In this document: positions 43,294 through 52,563 of the stretch, in pieces
How positions within the stretch are numbered: position 1 is the stretch's first letter
Layout: each line of letters starts with the position of its first letter
NCBI RefSeq assembly: GCF_024256385.1
Contig: NZ_JAMLFW010000001.1
Location: 5,270,001 to 5,334,000, forward strand
Reading direction: 5' to 3'
DNA length: 64,000 bases
Source: Anatilimnocola floriformis
Lineage (GTDB): Bacteria; Planctomycetota; Planctomycetia; Pirellulales; Pirellulaceae
Notes under the pieces: generated by a model
Seen by the model: only the letters and a program-made list of their open reading frames with translations
What the model was told of the DNA's origin: nothing
Databases searched by the model: none
Program-made: the position numbers and the translations under genes

Positions 43294-43857
43294 ATGGCCC
43301 CCATCAAGCAGCACAAAAAGCAACCTGCCGAAACGCGCCAGCAACTGCTGGCCGTGGCGGGCAATTTGATTCTCGAGCACGGCCTGGTGAACCTGACGCT
43401 CGACGCCGTCGCCAAGGCCTCGGGCATCAGCAAGGGAGGTTTGCTCCATCATTTTCCCAGCAAGCAGCATCTGCTCAATGGCTTGATTTTCGATCTGCAT
43501 GAGCGGTTTCGGCAACGGCTGGCCGAATTGGCTGCGGCCGATCCCGTTCCAGAAGGGCGATTCGCGCGGGCCTATCTAAAGGCCGTGACCATGAACCGCG
43601 ATGAACCGCGGAACAAGCTGTGTTCGATCTTAGCGATCGAAGCCCGTGGTGAGCCGGCCATGCGTTCCGCCTGGCGCGATTCCACTCGCGAAATGTTGCG
43701 AAGACAATCCGAGAGCGGCGCCGATCCCATCGATATGGCCATCATTCACCTGGCGGCAGACGGACTTTGGCTGGCTGATCTGGAAGGTGCCTTTGAGGAC
43801 TCGCCCGAGCTATTTCAGCGAATTGTGGCGCGTCTCGAGCAGATGACCAGGCGTTGA
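43294..43857 (+). CDS. TetR-family regulator of the RND operon
   Basis: A 187-aa TetR/AcrR-type repressor. The N-terminal helix-turn-helix reads 'TLDAVAKASGISKGGLLHHF' followed by 'PSKQHLLNGL'. The C-terminal ligand domain is a TetR_C-type helical bundle ('LIAIEARGEPAM...' region; 'IHLAADGLWLADLEG'). As the last gene of the efflux operon it likely binds the ACCGTCCGGACGGT palindrome at 38563. ATG 43294 was preferred; GTG 43285 is close to the AAAGG and cannot be excluded. Confidence 0.9.
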   Translation: MAPIKQHKKQPAETRQQLLAVAGNLILEHGLVNLTLDAVAKASGISKGGLLHHFPSKQHLLNGLIFDLHERFRQRLAELAAADPVPEGRFARAYLKAVTMNRDEPRNKLCSILAIEARGEPAMRSAWRDSTREMLRRQSESGADPIDMAIIHLAADGLWLADLEGAFEDSPELFQRIVARLEQMTRR

Positions 43858-43867
43858 GTTTTGCTGT

Positions 43868-44752
43868 TTAGAACCGATACCCGCCGCCGACGTTGGCAAA
43901 GAAATTGGGGGCTTGGTCATTGAGGCCCCAACCGACGCGGATGCCGATCTCCCAATCTTGGGTAATCAGGTAATGAATGCCCGGGCTGATAAAATGCTGC
44001 GTCGATTCCGTCGCGCGGCCTTCGCTGAACACGCCGAAGTATTCGAGGTGTGCTTTCCAACGGTCACCGAGAGGAACTTTGAGCACGGTGGACGGCGCCC
44101 AAACGTTAAAATGATCTTCTTCGAAACTGCCGCTGCTGTAGCGAATCGCAGAGTCCCAAGCCCAGCCGTTGCTCAGCACCCAACCGCTGACATATGTCGC
44201 AACGAAATGTGTGTCATTGGCTTCGCCAGCTGTCGGCGTGAAACCTTGCAGCAACAGTGCGGTCCGCGGCTGCCAATCGATCTGCTCGGTCAACGCGAAC
44301 TTGATCCCGTACGAAACGTTGGCTTCCTCTTCGAGGCCTTTGCCAGGTTCCAGATCATCGGGAATATTCCCGGAAACGGGATTGCCGGCGCCACCTACTT
44401 CATAGTTCGTACCGAAGCGGAACTCGATCCAATCCGAAACGCCGTAGCGGACGACGAGTTCGGGCAAGCTGTGCGTCTCCGGAACGCGGCGATTGTCGAT
44501 GAACGAATACGCCGATTCGACGACCAGCCGCTGCCAACCAACCACCGTGGTTGCTGGCGTGAATGAATCGCGATCCGTTTCGATCTCGTCTTCTTCCTCC
44601 TCGGGCTCCTCCAGCTCGCCTTCCATTTCACCAGTCAGATTTGCTTCGGCGGCGAAATTCGGCGACGGCGAGGAAGGTTGCTGCGCAGCCACTGGAACGC
44701 AAATCGCCAGCGACGAGATGGCGATGATCCAAGCAGGCAGCGATCCGTGCAT
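43868..44752 (-). CDS. Putative outer-membrane transporter-type beta-barrel protein
   Basis: A 294-aa exported protein. After a signal peptide (cut near VAAQQ) comes an acidic Glu-rich stretch (~40-62), then alternating beta-strand patterns ending in an aromatic 'NVGGGYRF', typical of an outer-membrane barrel. Phrases such as 'LPELVVRYGVSDWIEFRFGT' and 'ISPGIHYLITQDWEIGIRVG' fit the transporter/MetA-pathway barrel family (PF13557). The ATG at 44752 has GGAG 5 bp upstream. It converges on the TetR gene with a 10-bp gap. Confidence 0.8.
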   Translation of the reverse strand: MHGSLPAWIIAISSLAICVPVAAQQPSSPSPNFAAEANLTGEMEGELEEPEEEEDEIETDRDSFTPATTVVGWQRLVVESAYSFIDNRRVPETHSLPELVVRYGVSDWIEFRFGTNYEVGGAGNPVSGNIPDDLEPGKGLEEEANVSYGIKFALTEQIDWQPRTALLLQGFTPTAGEANDTHFVATYVSGWVLSNGWAWDSAIRYSSGSFEEDHFNVWAPSTVLKVPLGDRWKAHLEYFGVFSEGRATESTQHFISPGIHYLITQDWEIGIRVGWGLNDQAPNFFANVGGGYRF

Positions 44753-45088
44753 GACGACTCCATTCCAGCGCGCAGCCGGCAAGCTCATACCGTTTTATCG
44801 GTACTTCAAATGCAGCTTGATACCCTGATAAGGCGGAAAACCCAAGCTTCAGCTGTGTACCGCACACGCAAGGTTTACCCAGGCAGAATACTCGCCTGGA
44901 TAGTTCGCACGCGGAATGTACAGGCCCTAGCTGGCAAGAAATTAACGTGAAAAAGACCGCCGACGTTGCATAACGACTCGCCCGGCTGGGACTGTTGAAG
45001 GATAATCGTTAGTCCCAGGCAAACAGTCAGCCGCAAACAGCCAGCGAAGTCCCAATCACACCCCCTCCTGCCCGGAGTGTTGCGTTCT
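44753..45088. other. Divergent intergenic region, 336 bp
   Basis: It separates the barrel gene from the ECF sigma gene. A short TACCG/CGGTA hairpin occurs near 44789-44804. No ORF or RNA family recognised. Confidence 0.35.
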
Positions 45089-45646
45089 ATGTCCGATGAC
45101 GTCCGGCGATTACTCGCCGCTTCGGCTGCCGATCGCAAAGCCGCTGCCGGTTTGCTTCCGCTTGTCTATGACGAACTGCGGAAGCTGGCCAGCGCCAAGA
45201 TGGCGCAGGAACGGTCAGACCATACGTTGAACGCGACGGCCCTCGTGCACGAAGCCTATTTGCGACTTGTGGGAGATAGCGACGAGAATCGCTGGGACAA
45301 TCGAGGGCATTTCTTCGCTGCCGCCGCTGAGGCCATGCGCCGCATTCTGGTGGAAGCAGTGCGGCGAAAGCAGGCCGAAAAGCATGGTGGCGGCTTGGTG
45401 CGGGTGGAGTTCGAGAGCGCAGAACCGATTGCGAACACAACCGAGCATCTGGTGGCGCTCGACGAAGCCCTCACCCGGCTGGCGGTGGACGAGCCCGAGG
45501 TGGCAGCCATCGTCGAATTGCGCTACTTCGCTGGACTGACGATCGAACAAGCGGCAGCCGCCACCAAAATCTCGGTGAGCACTGCCAATCGCCACTGGTC
45601 CTACGCCAAGGCGTGGCTATATCAAGAACTGGGGCCTTCTCCCTAA
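45089..45646 (+). CDS. ECF-type RNA polymerase sigma factor (TIGR02999-like)
   Basis: A 185-aa ECF-family sigma factor of the planctomycete type. Region 2: 'LVYDELRKLASAKMAQER', 'ALVHEAYLRLVG', and 'FFAAAAEAMRRILVEAVRRK'. Region 4: 'AIVELRYFAGLTIEQAAAAT' and 'STANRHWSYAKAWL'. No membrane anti-sigma factor is adjacent; instead a Ser/Thr kinase gene follows 103 bp downstream, the arrangement seen for kinase-linked ECF sigma factors. GTG 45077 is an alternative start. Confidence 0.92.
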   Translation: MSDDVRRLLAASAADRKAAAGLLPLVYDELRKLASAKMAQERSDHTLNATALVHEAYLRLVGDSDENRWDNRGHFFAAAAEAMRRILVEAVRRKQAEKHGGGLVRVEFESAEPIANTTEHLVALDEALTRLAVDEPEVAAIVELRYFAGLTIEQAAAATKISVSTANRHWSYAKAWLYQELGPSP

Positions 45647-45749
45647 TTCGAGGTTTTTACTGCGAATTCGCAGAATTCCCGGCTGGCCATGACACAACGG
45701 GTCCAGAATTCTCGCATTGATAGAGGAGCCCCTATCTCGGGGTCACAAC

Positions 45750-48700
45750 ATGTCTGCACCCAACGTCAAAGCGATTTTTGATCGGGCGATGGAGATAGAA
45801 TCGCCCGCCGATCGCGAGGCGTATCTAAATTCGGCCTGTGCGGGTCATCCAGAAGTGCGGCAGCGCGTGCTGGCGCTGCTGCGCGCCGCTGCCGATGCGG
45901 GAAGCTTTCTCGAAGTTCCGCTCGCGGCAGCCGTGCAAGCGACGGCAGAGTTCACTCCCAATTCCGAAGTGACTCGCAACATTGCGCGCCCAGTCGAACC
46001 GATCGACCTTGTCATCGCTGGCAGATACCAGTTGCTCAACCTCATCGGCGAAGGTGGCATGGGCTCGGTCTATCGAGCGCAACAAACCGAGCCGGTCAAG
46101 CGCGAAGTCGCCGTCAAGGTGATCAAGGCCGGCATGGATTCGAAGGGAGTGCTCGCCCGCTTCGACGCCGAACGCCAGGCGATTGCGGTGATGGATCATC
46201 CTCACATCGCGCGATTGTTCGATGCGGGCTCGACCGACAAAGGTCAGCCATTTTTCGTGATGGAGCTCGTGAAGGGACTCCCGCTCACGGATTACTGCGA
46301 TCAGCACAAACTTTCGGTCGCTGAGCGGCTGCAGTTGTTTCTGCAGATTTGTTCGGCAGTTCAGCACGCCCATCAGAAAGGGATCATCCACCGCGACTTG
46401 AAGCCGACGAACATTCTCGTGGAAACACAGGATGGCCGACCGGTTCCGAAAGTGATCGACTTCGGCTTGGCAAAGGCCACGTCGGGTTTACCGCTCGCCG
46501 AAGGGGCGATGCTTACGCTGTTTGGCAATGTGATGGGCACTCCCACCTACATGGCCCCCGAGCAAGCCACGTTCGAAGCGCTCGATGTCGATACCCGCGC
46601 CGACATCTATTCCCTCGGCGTGATTCTGTACGAACTCCTCACGGGTTCCACGCCGCTGTCGCGGGCCACGATGAAGCAGGCCGCCGTCGAGGAAATGCTC
46701 AAGCTGATCCGCGAACAAGAAACGCCGAAGCCCAGCAGCCGCTTCCAGGACAAAGTTTCCAGCGCCGAAATTGCCGCCCGGCGTTGCCTCGACTCGGTTC
46801 AACTCGCCAGGATTCTCCGCGGCGACCTCGATTGGATCGTCCTCAAGGCGTTGGAAAAGAACCGATCGCGGCGGTACGCGACCGCGGGCGATCTGGCCGC
46901 CGATATCCTCCGGCACTTGCAACACGAGCCGATTACTGCCCGGCCCCCGAGCAACTTGTATCGCTTGCAGAAAATCTGCCAGCGGAACAAGCTCGCCGTC
47001 GCCACTGTGGGAGCCGTCGCGGCTTCGCTGATCTTGGGGATCGCCCTTAGCCTGTGGCAGGCCACGCGGGCGACGATCGCCGAACGGCGAGCAGTCGCCG
47101 CCTTGAACGAACTGCGCGAAACAGCACCCGCCTTTGCCGAGCAAGCGCGCGCCCTGACGGCGCAGGAAAAGTTCAGCGAAGCAGTTGCCAAAATCGACTA
47201 CGCCATCAAGTTGCGTCCCGATCTGGCGGACTACCTCATCACCAAAGGCGATCTGTTGCAAAGCCAGTTGCAACTCGCCGCCGCTGCCGATGTTTATCGC
47301 GCTGCGCTACGACTCGATCCCAAATCAACGCGCGCTCAAGAGTCGATCAAAATCTGCGACGAACTTCTCGCCGCCAAACCGACCGCCGAAGGGAAACTCA
47401 CTAACGAAAGCCTGGCGAAACTTCGCGCGCTCATGCAAAGGCAAAAGCGCTCCGCCGCAGAACTCATGCCCGTCGCGCGCCTCCTGGATAATGAACAGAA
47501 TCTGCTAGTCGAGTATTGGCTCAAAAAACTCGAAAACTTGCCCGTCGCTGGCGAGCGTCCGTTGCGCAATCGGATCAAGGCATTGGCCGACGGCAGATTG
47601 GCGCTCGATCTGCGAGAAACGCAGCTGACCGATATTTCTGCGCTGGCCGGTGCGCCACTGGGATTGCTCGACTTGTCTGAATCGCAGTTCCAAGGAAAGC
47701 TGAGCGACATCAGCCCACTCCGTGGCATGGAGCTCGAAGAGCTGAACATCAACAACACGAGCGTGGCCGACCTGAGTCCGCTGCGCGAGATGCGGACGCT
47801 GAAAAAACTGGGCATCTCTCAAACCAAAGTCACCAGCCTCGCCGATCTCGCCGACATGCAGCTCAATACGTTGTATATGAAGAACTGCGCGATCAGCGAC
47901 CTGTCGCCGCTGCGCGGCATGCCACTGGAAACGCTGGACTTGCACGCTTCGCGCGTGACGGATCTAACGCCACTCGTGGGGCTGCCGATCAACGATCTCG
48001 ATCTGTCGTTCACAGGCATTGTCGATTTCGCTCCCGTCGCTCAGCTGTCGCAACTGGAACATTGCAAATTGCAGCGCAATCGCATTAGCGATCTCACCGT
48101 CTTCCGTGGCTTGAAGAATTTGAAAACGCTGGCGCTGTGGATGTGTGCCGACGCGCGCAATTATCGGGTGCTGCAGGAGATCAAGACGCTGGAGAACTTG
48201 CTCCTGCCCATCGAGTATCGCAACCTGCCGATCGAGGACTACGAAGCCATCGGCCAACTGCAGCAGCATCCCAATTTGAAGCGACTCGCAGCCAATATCA
48301 CTGCCCAAAGCACGCTCAACGAGATTGGCCCGAAAGAGGAATTTTGGAAGGACTGGGAGCGCGAGAAAAGTTTCATCCTGCCGCTGCGCAAAGCGGGGAT
48401 TCAATTCACCTGCGCCAAGTTACCTTCCGGCAAGTATTACGTGGGGATCAAAGATAGCGGGCTGACCGATCTGGCGATGTTCAAGGGAGCGCCCATCGAA
48501 CAGTTGCACATCGTCAGCGAATTGGTGAACGACCTCTCACCGCTGGCCGGGATGCCGCTCGAAACGCTGTTCATTGTTGGAGATTTTGCCGATCTAAGCC
48601 CGCTCCGCGGCATGCCGCTCAAGAACCTCGAAATGGGCGGTCTTAAGGTTACCGATTTCTCGCCACTGGCCGAACTGCCGCTACGGGAACTCTGTGTGCA

Positions 48701-50168
48701 GTTCTGCGTCAACGCCAGCGATGTGGCGCCGCTGGCGAAGATCGCTTCGCTGGAATTGCTCATGCTCCCGCCCAACGCGGTGAATTTCGACTTGTTGCAA
48801 TCGCATCCCAAGCTCACTCGCATCGGCTATGAGTTCGGTGGCGATCATTCACCGAAGACCACGACCGCGGAATTCTGGAAACTCTATGGCGAGGAGAGTT
48901 GGCTCGGCCAGGTGCGCAAATCCGGCGTAAAGATCAACTCGTTGCGCTGGCATCCTGATGGGACCTGGAATATCGACGTAGCGAATCAGCCGCTGACAGA
49001 TCTATCGATCTTCAAGGACGCGCCGCTGAACAGCCTGGGAATCGACAACACGAAGGTCACCGACCTGTCGCCGCTGAAGGGCCAAAAGCTCAAGGTCCTG
49101 TATGCTCGCGACACGCCGCTGAAAGATCTCAGCCCGTTGCAAGGGATGCCCTGTACCGCCCTATGGTTGAGCGGTTCACAGGTCGACGATCTGTCGCCGC
49201 TGCGCGACATGCCGCTGAAAAATCTGTATCTGAACCGGACGAAGGTCGCTGACGTATCACCGCTCCGCGGCATGCCTTTGCAATACCTCGAGATCGTCTA
49301 CAGCCAGCTCACCGACCTGGAACCGCTGCGCGACATGCCGCTCCGTGACCTGGCGCTGAACGGAACGAAGATTACCGACCTATCACCGCTCGTCGGCTCG
49401 CCGCTTACGCGTCTTCGTCTGACCGGTTGTCAGGGATTGACCGACATGTCGCCACTGGAACAAATGAAAGAGCTCGTCGATCTGTCGCTCCCACCCAGAG
49501 CTGGCAAATTTGAATTCCTGCGTACTCGTCCGAACCTCGCGCGAATTGCCTTCACGGAGGATCCCGCCAACGGCTATAAACCGGCCACGACTGCTCAGCA
49601 ATTCTGGAAAGAGTACGACACCCAAGCCTGGCTCCACCCGCTCCGCGATCAAGGCTTCTTGCGCGGCAGCAAACAGTTCCCGGACGGCACGTGGCAACTC
49701 ATCCTCGACAACGCCCAGCTGACCGACCTCAAACCCCTCAGCGGTCAGCCGATCAGCGATCTCAGCCTCGGGGCAACTCCGATCACCGACCTCACTCCGC
49801 TCAAAGGCCTGCCGCTGAAATCACTCGACTTGAAGAACACCCCAGTCACCGACTTGTCTCCGCTCAAAGATCTGAAACTCGAACTCCTCAGCCTGCGCGG
49901 CGCCAAAGTCAAGGACTTATCACCGCTGCGCGGACTCCCTTTAAAATCGCTCTGGCTGAGCGGCTGTAAGGAGCTCACCGATCTCTCGCCCCTGGCGGAA
50001 TGCGAAGAGCTCACGGCAATCACCTTGCCGCCCAAAGCCAAGGACTTTGAATTCCTCCGCAAGCTTCCCAAGCTCGAACGAATCAGTTTTCGTGAAGAAA
50101 CCAAGCCTGCCATCCGTCCCGCGCAAACGGCAGCCGAGTTTTGGATGGAACGGGATTCGATGAAATAA
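45750..50168 (+). CDS. Giant Ser/Thr protein kinase with leucine-rich repeats
   Basis: A 1,472-aa protein. The N-terminal ~90 residues are a small helical domain typical of planctomycete kinases. The Hanks kinase (~93-385) has 'GEGGMGSVY', 'AVKVIK', 'HRDLKPTNI', 'DFGLAK' and 'TYMAPEQA', so it should be active. A transmembrane segment lies at ~414-436, placing the rest outside the cytoplasm. A TPR-like helical part follows, then LRRs of the type LTDLSPLRGMPLxxL from ~620 to the end. The LRRs are interrupted four times by a 'LPPxxxxFEFL...AEFWK' module; the last is truncated. It pairs with the upstream ECF sigma gene. Confidence 0.93.
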   Translation: MSAPNVKAIFDRAMEIESPADREAYLNSACAGHPEVRQRVLALLRAAADAGSFLEVPLAAAVQATAEFTPNSEVTRNIARPVEPIDLVIAGRYQLLNLIGEGGMGSVYRAQQTEPVKREVAVKVIKAGMDSKGVLARFDAERQAIAVMDHPHIARLFDAGSTDKGQPFFVMELVKGLPLTDYCDQHKLSVAERLQLFLQICSAVQHAHQKGIIHRDLKPTNILVETQDGRPVPKVIDFGLAKATSGLPLAEGAMLTLFGNVMGTPTYMAPEQATFEALDVDTRADIYSLGVILYELLTGSTPLSRATMKQAAVEEMLKLIREQETPKPSSRFQDKVSSAEIAARRCLDSVQLARILRGDLDWIVLKALEKNRSRRYATAGDLAADILRHLQHEPITARPPSNLYRLQKICQRNKLAVATVGAVAASLILGIALSLWQATRATIAERRAVAALNELRETAPAFAEQARALTAQEKFSEAVAKIDYAIKLRPDLADYLITKGDLLQSQLQLAAAADVYRAALRLDPKSTRAQESIKICDELLAAKPTAEGKLTNESLAKLRALMQRQKRSAAELMPVARLLDNEQNLLVEYWLKKLENLPVAGERPLRNRIKALADGRLALDLRETQLTDISALAGAPLGLLDLSESQFQGKLSDISPLRGMELEELNINNTSVADLSPLREMRTLKKLGISQTKVTSLADLADMQLNTLYMKNCAISDLSPLRGMPLETLDLHASRVTDLTPLVGLPINDLDLSFTGIVDFAPVAQLSQLEHCKLQRNRISDLTVFRGLKNLKTLALWMCADARNYRVLQEIKTLENLLLPIEYRNLPIEDYEAIGQLQQHPNLKRLAANITAQSTLNEIGPKEEFWKDWEREKSFILPLRKAGIQFTCAKLPSGKYYVGIKDSGLTDLAMFKGAPIEQLHIVSELVNDLSPLAGMPLETLFIVGDFADLSPLRGMPLKNLEMGGLKVTDFSPLAELPLRELCVQFCVNASDVAPLAKIASLELLMLPPNAVNFDLLQSHPKLTRIGYEFGGDHSPKTTTAEFWKLYGEESWLGQVRKSGVKINSLRWHPDGTWNIDVANQPLTDLSIFKDAPLNSLGIDNTKVTDLSPLKGQKLKVLYARDTPLKDLSPLQGMPCTALWLSGSQVDDLSPLRDMPLKNLYLNRTKVADVSPLRGMPLQYLEIVYSQLTDLEPLRDMPLRDLALNGTKITDLSPLVGSPLTRLRLTGCQGLTDMSPLEQMKELVDLSLPPRAGKFEFLRTRPNLARIAFTEDPANGYKPATTAQQFWKEYDTQAWLHPLRDQGFLRGSKQFPDGTWQLILDNAQLTDLKPLSGQPISDLSLGATPITDLTPLKGLPLKSLDLKNTPVTDLSPLKDLKLELLSLRGAKVKDLSPLRGLPLKSLWLSGCKELTDLSPLAECEELTAITLPPKAKDFEFLRKLPKLERISFREETKPAIRPAQTAAEFWMERDSMK

Positions 50169-50262
50169 GCACATGCACTCGCTGATTCAAGAACATTGAC
50201 AGCCCCCTGGAACCGGCCACAATAGCCCGAACTTGTCGATCACCTTTTTCGAGAACTCGCAG

Positions 50263-50631
50263 ATGAACCGTGGCCTGCTGTTGATTGCTTGGGGACTCCT
50301 CTCACTGGTCACTGCGTCTTGTCTGCACGCAGCCGACGAAAAAGATGCGCCACCCAATTGGCTGTCGGATGTCGTGAAGAAGGCCCGCGTCGAATATAAC
50401 CGCGCCACCGGACAGGCTTTTTACATTCGCAATGAGATTGCCAAGCACCCGCAGGGCAAAGAGCTCGCCAAAAATGCAGCCCTCGAAAAGGCCATTGCGG
50501 CCGGCTTGAGAAAAGCCACGGCGCGACAAAAGGAAATCGAAGAAGGGGGCGAGGAACACCCAGCCCCGGAAGTTGCCGCATCGTGGACGATCTTCGACGA
50601 CTGCAAGGTCAAGCGGCCGAAAGCGGAGTAG
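50263..50631 (+). CDS. Small exported hypothetical protein
   Basis: A 122-aa protein with a signal peptide (cut near CLHAAD, residue 24) and a helical charged body with 'VVKKARVEYNRATGQAFYIR'. No known family. ATG 50263 places the signal at the N-terminus; the gene lies 94 bp after the LRR kinase on the same strand. It converges with the kaiC gene (30-bp gap). Confidence 0.65.
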   Translation: MNRGLLLIAWGLLSLVTASCLHAADEKDAPPNWLSDVVKKARVEYNRATGQAFYIRNEIAKHPQGKELAKNAALEKAIAAGLRKATARQKEIEEGGEEHPAPEVAASWTIFDDCKVKRPKAE

Positions 50632-50661
50632 ACGCACTCATCGGTCTCTCGCGAGCAGTTG

Positions 50662-52167
50662 CTATTCGCGATCGTTGTCGGTATCGCGCGAGAAAACGGA
50701 ACCTGAGGAGGCAATTCCCAGGAGCGCTGTCGGCACGTGCACAAAGGGTTGGCCGATGACCAATCCCTTGTCGGTGATGCTGAACTCGTGAAATTGCTTG
50801 TCGTGCTGCGAGCCGCGCATCTTGATAATGATCACGCCGCGACTCAGCGCGCCGGCCTTCTCGACATACCGCAACAAGACAATGGCGTCGGTAATGGTCG
50901 AGATGTGCGCATCGGTGATCGAATCGCCGCCCGAGAGACTCGGCGACGAACTGGTGAACAGGCTGCAGATTTGATGCTGCTTCACAAAGCCGGTCAAGCC
51001 GATCACGAACTCACGAAAGTTCCTGACATTGCCGACGCGTTCGAGCGCCGAGATGCTATCGAGAACCATGCGAGCAGGACGAAACTGCTCGATCTCGCGC
51101 TCGATCGAGAATAGATGTCCTTCGAGCCCTTGCGCTTCGGGATACTGGCAAACAATCTTGAGCAGGCCTTTGCGTTCCCATTCTTGAAAATCCATGCCCC
51201 AAGAAAGGGCGTTGCGCATCAACTGCGGCCGCGACTCCTCATAACCGAGGAGCAGCACTCGTTCGCCTCGGCTGCAGGCCTCGGCGGCAAAGGTGGTACC
51301 CATTAGCGTTTTGCCGCTGCCGGTGGGACCACTGATCAAAATCACGGAGTCCTGGAACAAGCCGCCGCCGGCCATCTCGTCGAGCTTGGGACTGCCGAAG
51401 CTGATGCGCTCGGCTGAAGAAGACTGCGTTAGTTCCGCCGCGGAAAGAGGGAGAATGCAGAAGCCCTGCGATTCGATGGTGAACGGAAATTCGTCCTTAT
51501 GATGGCGATCGCCGCGCAGTTTGTAGATTTGCAGGGTGCGGCGGACTTTCTCGTCGAGCAGCTGATGTCGCAACACGATTACGCAGTCTGAGACGAACTC
51601 CTCGATGCCGAACCGGGTAATCGGCCCATACTCTTCGAGCCGTTCGGCGGTCATGAGCGACGTCACGCCCATCTCTTGCAGCTGATCGGTCATGCGCAGG
51701 ATTTCGCGGCGCAGGATGCCCGGATTTTCGAACTGATAGAACAAGGCTCCGAGCGAATCGAGAATGACAATCTTTGCGCCGACTTCTTTCACCGCGTCGG
51801 CAATTTGCGTGATGATGCCCGAGAGATCGTAGCTGCCGGCTTCTTCGACAATGGTGCGGTCCATCGAAGCATCGAGAATGACGAGCTGATTACTTCGCAC
51901 AAGTTCCGAGAGATTCCACTTCAGCTGTTTGACGTTGCGAATGATGTCCGCGGGTTTCTCTTCGAAGGTGACGAAGACGGCGCTTTGCTTGAACTCGGTG
52001 ATGGCTCGGTAGAGCAGTTCCGTGGCGAACAACGTTTTGCCGGAGCCGGAGGTGCCGACCAGCAGTGTTGTTCTCCCTTCGACCAGACCGCCCAAACTAA
52101 TGTGTTCGAAGCCACGAATGCCGGTGGGGATTCGCCTGAGGGGTTCGACGACTAACAGATCGTTCAT
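50662..52167 (-). CDS. kaiC: KaiC-type circadian clock ATPase/autokinase homologue
   Basis: A 501-aa double-domain KaiC. CI: 'GTSGSGKT' (38-45), glutamates in 'TFEEKP', 'VILDSLGAL'. CII: 'GPTGSGKT', 'GYEESRP', 'VLDSISALE'. The CII segment 'DAHISTITDAIVLLRYV' keeps the adjacent Ser-Thr pair that is autophosphorylated in cyanobacterial KaiC, and 'KMRGSQHDK' also matches. The ATG at 52167 has GGAG upstream. It is the third gene after a histidine kinase and kaiB on the same strand. No kaiA is present, as in other non-cyanobacterial kaiBC loci. A role in timing or stress response is inferred. Confidence 0.93.
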   Translation of the reverse strand: MNDLLVVEPLRRIPTGIRGFEHISLGGLVEGRTTLLVGTSGSGKTLFATELLYRAITEFKQSAVFVTFEEKPADIIRNVKQLKWNLSELVRSNQLVILDASMDRTIVEEAGSYDLSGIITQIADAVKEVGAKIVILDSLGALFYQFENPGILRREILRMTDQLQEMGVTSLMTAERLEEYGPITRFGIEEFVSDCVIVLRHQLLDEKVRRTLQIYKLRGDRHHKDEFPFTIESQGFCILPLSAAELTQSSSAERISFGSPKLDEMAGGGLFQDSVILISGPTGSGKTLMGTTFAAEACSRGERVLLLGYEESRPQLMRNALSWGMDFQEWERKGLLKIVCQYPEAQGLEGHLFSIEREIEQFRPARMVLDSISALERVGNVRNFREFVIGLTGFVKQHQICSLFTSSSPSLSGGDSITDAHISTITDAIVLLRYVEKAGALSRGVIIIKMRGSQHDKQFHEFSITDKGLVIGQPFVHVPTALLGIASSGSVFSRDTDNDRE

Positions 52168-52215
52168 GCTTACTCCAATACTCATAAGCGAATTCAACTT
52201 TCATGACCGGACGAA

Positions 52216-52536
52216 CTATCCGATGGGCGATCGGCCGTCGGCTTGACCATCCGCCTGGCCGTCGAGGTTCAAGAGTCCCAGTTGAGAAATAACCTTCTGC
52301 TCTTCGGACAAGTCACCGAGGATTTTCAGAACCGGTGATGGACTCTCGCGGACGAGCATGGGAGTGGCCACGATGCGCTGTTCGCGAGCGCGCCGCGGTT
52401 CTTTCACGATGTCCACGATGGTTAACTCGCATCCGCCGGGAATCCGTTGGCGAATGAAGCGATCGAAATTGGCCAGCGCACGCGCGGCAAGGCCGGCGCC
52501 GCCGGCGACATAGAGTGTGAATTTGTATTGCTCCAT
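52216..52536 (-). CDS. kaiB: KaiB-like clock protein
   Basis: A 106-aa thioredoxin-fold KaiB homologue: 'KFTLYVAGGAGLAARALANF', 'CELTIVDIVKEPRRAREQRI', 'VATPMLV' and 'KILGDLSEEQKVI' match KaiB throughout. KaiB switches fold and binds the KaiC CI ring. The tail carries tandem DGQADGQADGRS. It lies 48 bp upstream of kaiC and 27 bp downstream of the kinase gene. Confidence 0.92.
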   Translation of the reverse strand: MEQYKFTLYVAGGAGLAARALANFDRFIRQRIPGGCELTIVDIVKEPRRAREQRIVATPMLVRESPSPVLKILGDLSEEQKVISQLGLLNLDGQADGQADGRSPIG

Positions 52537-52563
52537 GAATCAAAATCCCTTTGGTGCGGATCC

